The position numbers and the translations under genes are program-made. Positions 5,173 through 5,465 of a stretch of 5,465 bases of DNA are shown here, piece by piece. The DNA lies in contig JABSQY010000106.1 of assembly GCA_013215525.1 (NCBI GenBank), positions 1-5,465 of the forward strand, read 5' to 3'. The stretch comes from Nanoarchaeales archaeon. GTDB taxonomy: Archaea > Nanobdellota > Nanobdellia > Woesearchaeales > UBA583. How positions within the stretch are numbered: position 1 is the first letter of the stretch; each line of letters starts with the position of its first letter. A model generated the notes under the pieces. It was not told where the DNA came from. It was given only the letters and a program-made list of their open reading frames with translations, and made no database searches.

Positions 5173-5178
5173 ATATAA
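5171..5178 (-). promoter_or_regulatory. TATA box of the patatin gene
   Basis: On the minus strand TTATATAA (5178-5171) is centred about 25 bases before the ATG at 5150, implying a leaderless mRNA. No minus-strand U-tract separates it from the gene upstream, so read-through from that gene is also possible. Confidence 0.65.
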
Positions 5179-5206
5179 TATTTTTTTGTAACTTGGTTGT
5201 GTAGGT

Positions 5207-5465
5207 TTATTTTTCAAATTTAACTTTTTTTAATATGAAATATTCTTTAATTTCATTTAATTCATTTTCTGTTAGTGTTCGTATAGTTTCGGAATTTTTT
5301 ATAATTCCATAACTATTACTAATAAACATGATTTTTTTAAATGTAATAATTAATTTTTTATTTTTTATTGTGAAATATTGGATTTCATTAATGTTTTTTT
5401 TTATAATATATGGTTCAAAAAAAAAATGGTCTAAGTCGAATGCTAATCTACTTTCAATTGAGATA
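5207..5465 (-). CDS. Hypothetical protein, C-terminal 85 residues only (enters from right edge)
   Basis: A minus-strand frame with no stop codon enters from the right edge and closes with TAA at 5209-5207, giving 85 residues. Its visible sequence begins ISIESRLAFDLDHFFFEPYI, continues with short beta-like stretches (IQYFTIKNKKLIITF), and ends in a charged helical tail (LTENELNEIKEYFILKK). There is no clear membrane segment. The stretch is about twice as long as expected open by chance in such A+T-rich sequence, where TAA is frequent, and the amino-acid mix (balanced Glu, Lys, Phe, Ile, Asn) resembles the confirmed genes nearby. It lies 56 bases upstream of the patatin ATG on the same strand. 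I do not recognise the family. Confidence 0.6.
   Translation of the reverse strand, partial: ISIESRLAFDLDHFFFEPYIIKKNINEIQYFTIKNKKLIITFKKIMFISNSYGIIKNSETIRTLTENELNEIKEYFILKKVKFEK

Noticed and set aside
4963..5178. Plus-strand open frame of 71 codons
   Set aside because: It is the complement of the well-supported patatin N-terminal region, including the catalytic motifs, and has no promoter of its own.
1..5465. Possible CRISPR array, tRNA, rRNA, insertion sequence or toxin-antitoxin pair
   Set aside because: No regular repeat-spacer pattern, no cloverleaf or rRNA-like GC-rich segment, no transposase motifs with terminal repeats. The small 45-residue protein and Lsm partner do not match any toxin-antitoxin family I know.

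Overview
The window reads as a piece of a very A+T-rich archaeal chromosome, most likely from a DPANN lineage such as Woesearchaeota or Pacearchaeota. This assignment is an inference. It rests on: (i) almost every transcription start has a TATA box centred about 25 bases before the ATG, which implies leaderless mRNA; (ii) I found no Shine-Dalgarno motif before any start, even inside an operon; (iii) an AbrB-PhoU fusion regulator of archaeal type; (iv) an Sm-like (Lsm) protein; (v) U-tract rather than hairpin terminators. TAA and TGA act as stops and TGG encodes Trp, so the code looks standard.

Layout. Positions 1-716 (minus strand) hold a tight three-gene operon: a 45-residue hypothetical protein, a divergent Lsm-domain protein with a long C-terminal tail, and a gene running off the left edge. 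A 104-base divergent promoter region (717-820) carries two back-to-back TATA boxes and a perfect 7+7 inverted repeat. To its right, on the plus strand, are four separately promoted genes: the AbrB-PhoU regulator (821-1729), a full 12-helix MFS transporter (1830-3020), a shortened MFS-like protein of about nine helices that appears to lack helices 1-3 (3103-3933), and a small ASCH/PUA-like protein (3979-4347). Convergent to these is a patatin-like lipid acyl hydrolase (4374-5150, minus), preceded by the 3' end of an unrecognised minus-strand gene that enters from the right edge (5207-5465).

How the genes may work together. The Lsm protein and the ASCH protein both have folds linked to RNA binding, but they are not co-transcribed. 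AbrB-PhoU is a likely DNA-binding regulator that may control its own divergent promoter region; no phosphate transporter (pst) genes are in view. The two MFS genes sit head to tail but each has its own TATA box. I see no defence system, mobile element, CRISPR array, tRNA or rRNA. No gap exceeds about 104 bases. The observations most worth following are the Lsm operon with its small first gene, the nine-helix MFS protein, and the repeats inside the promoters.
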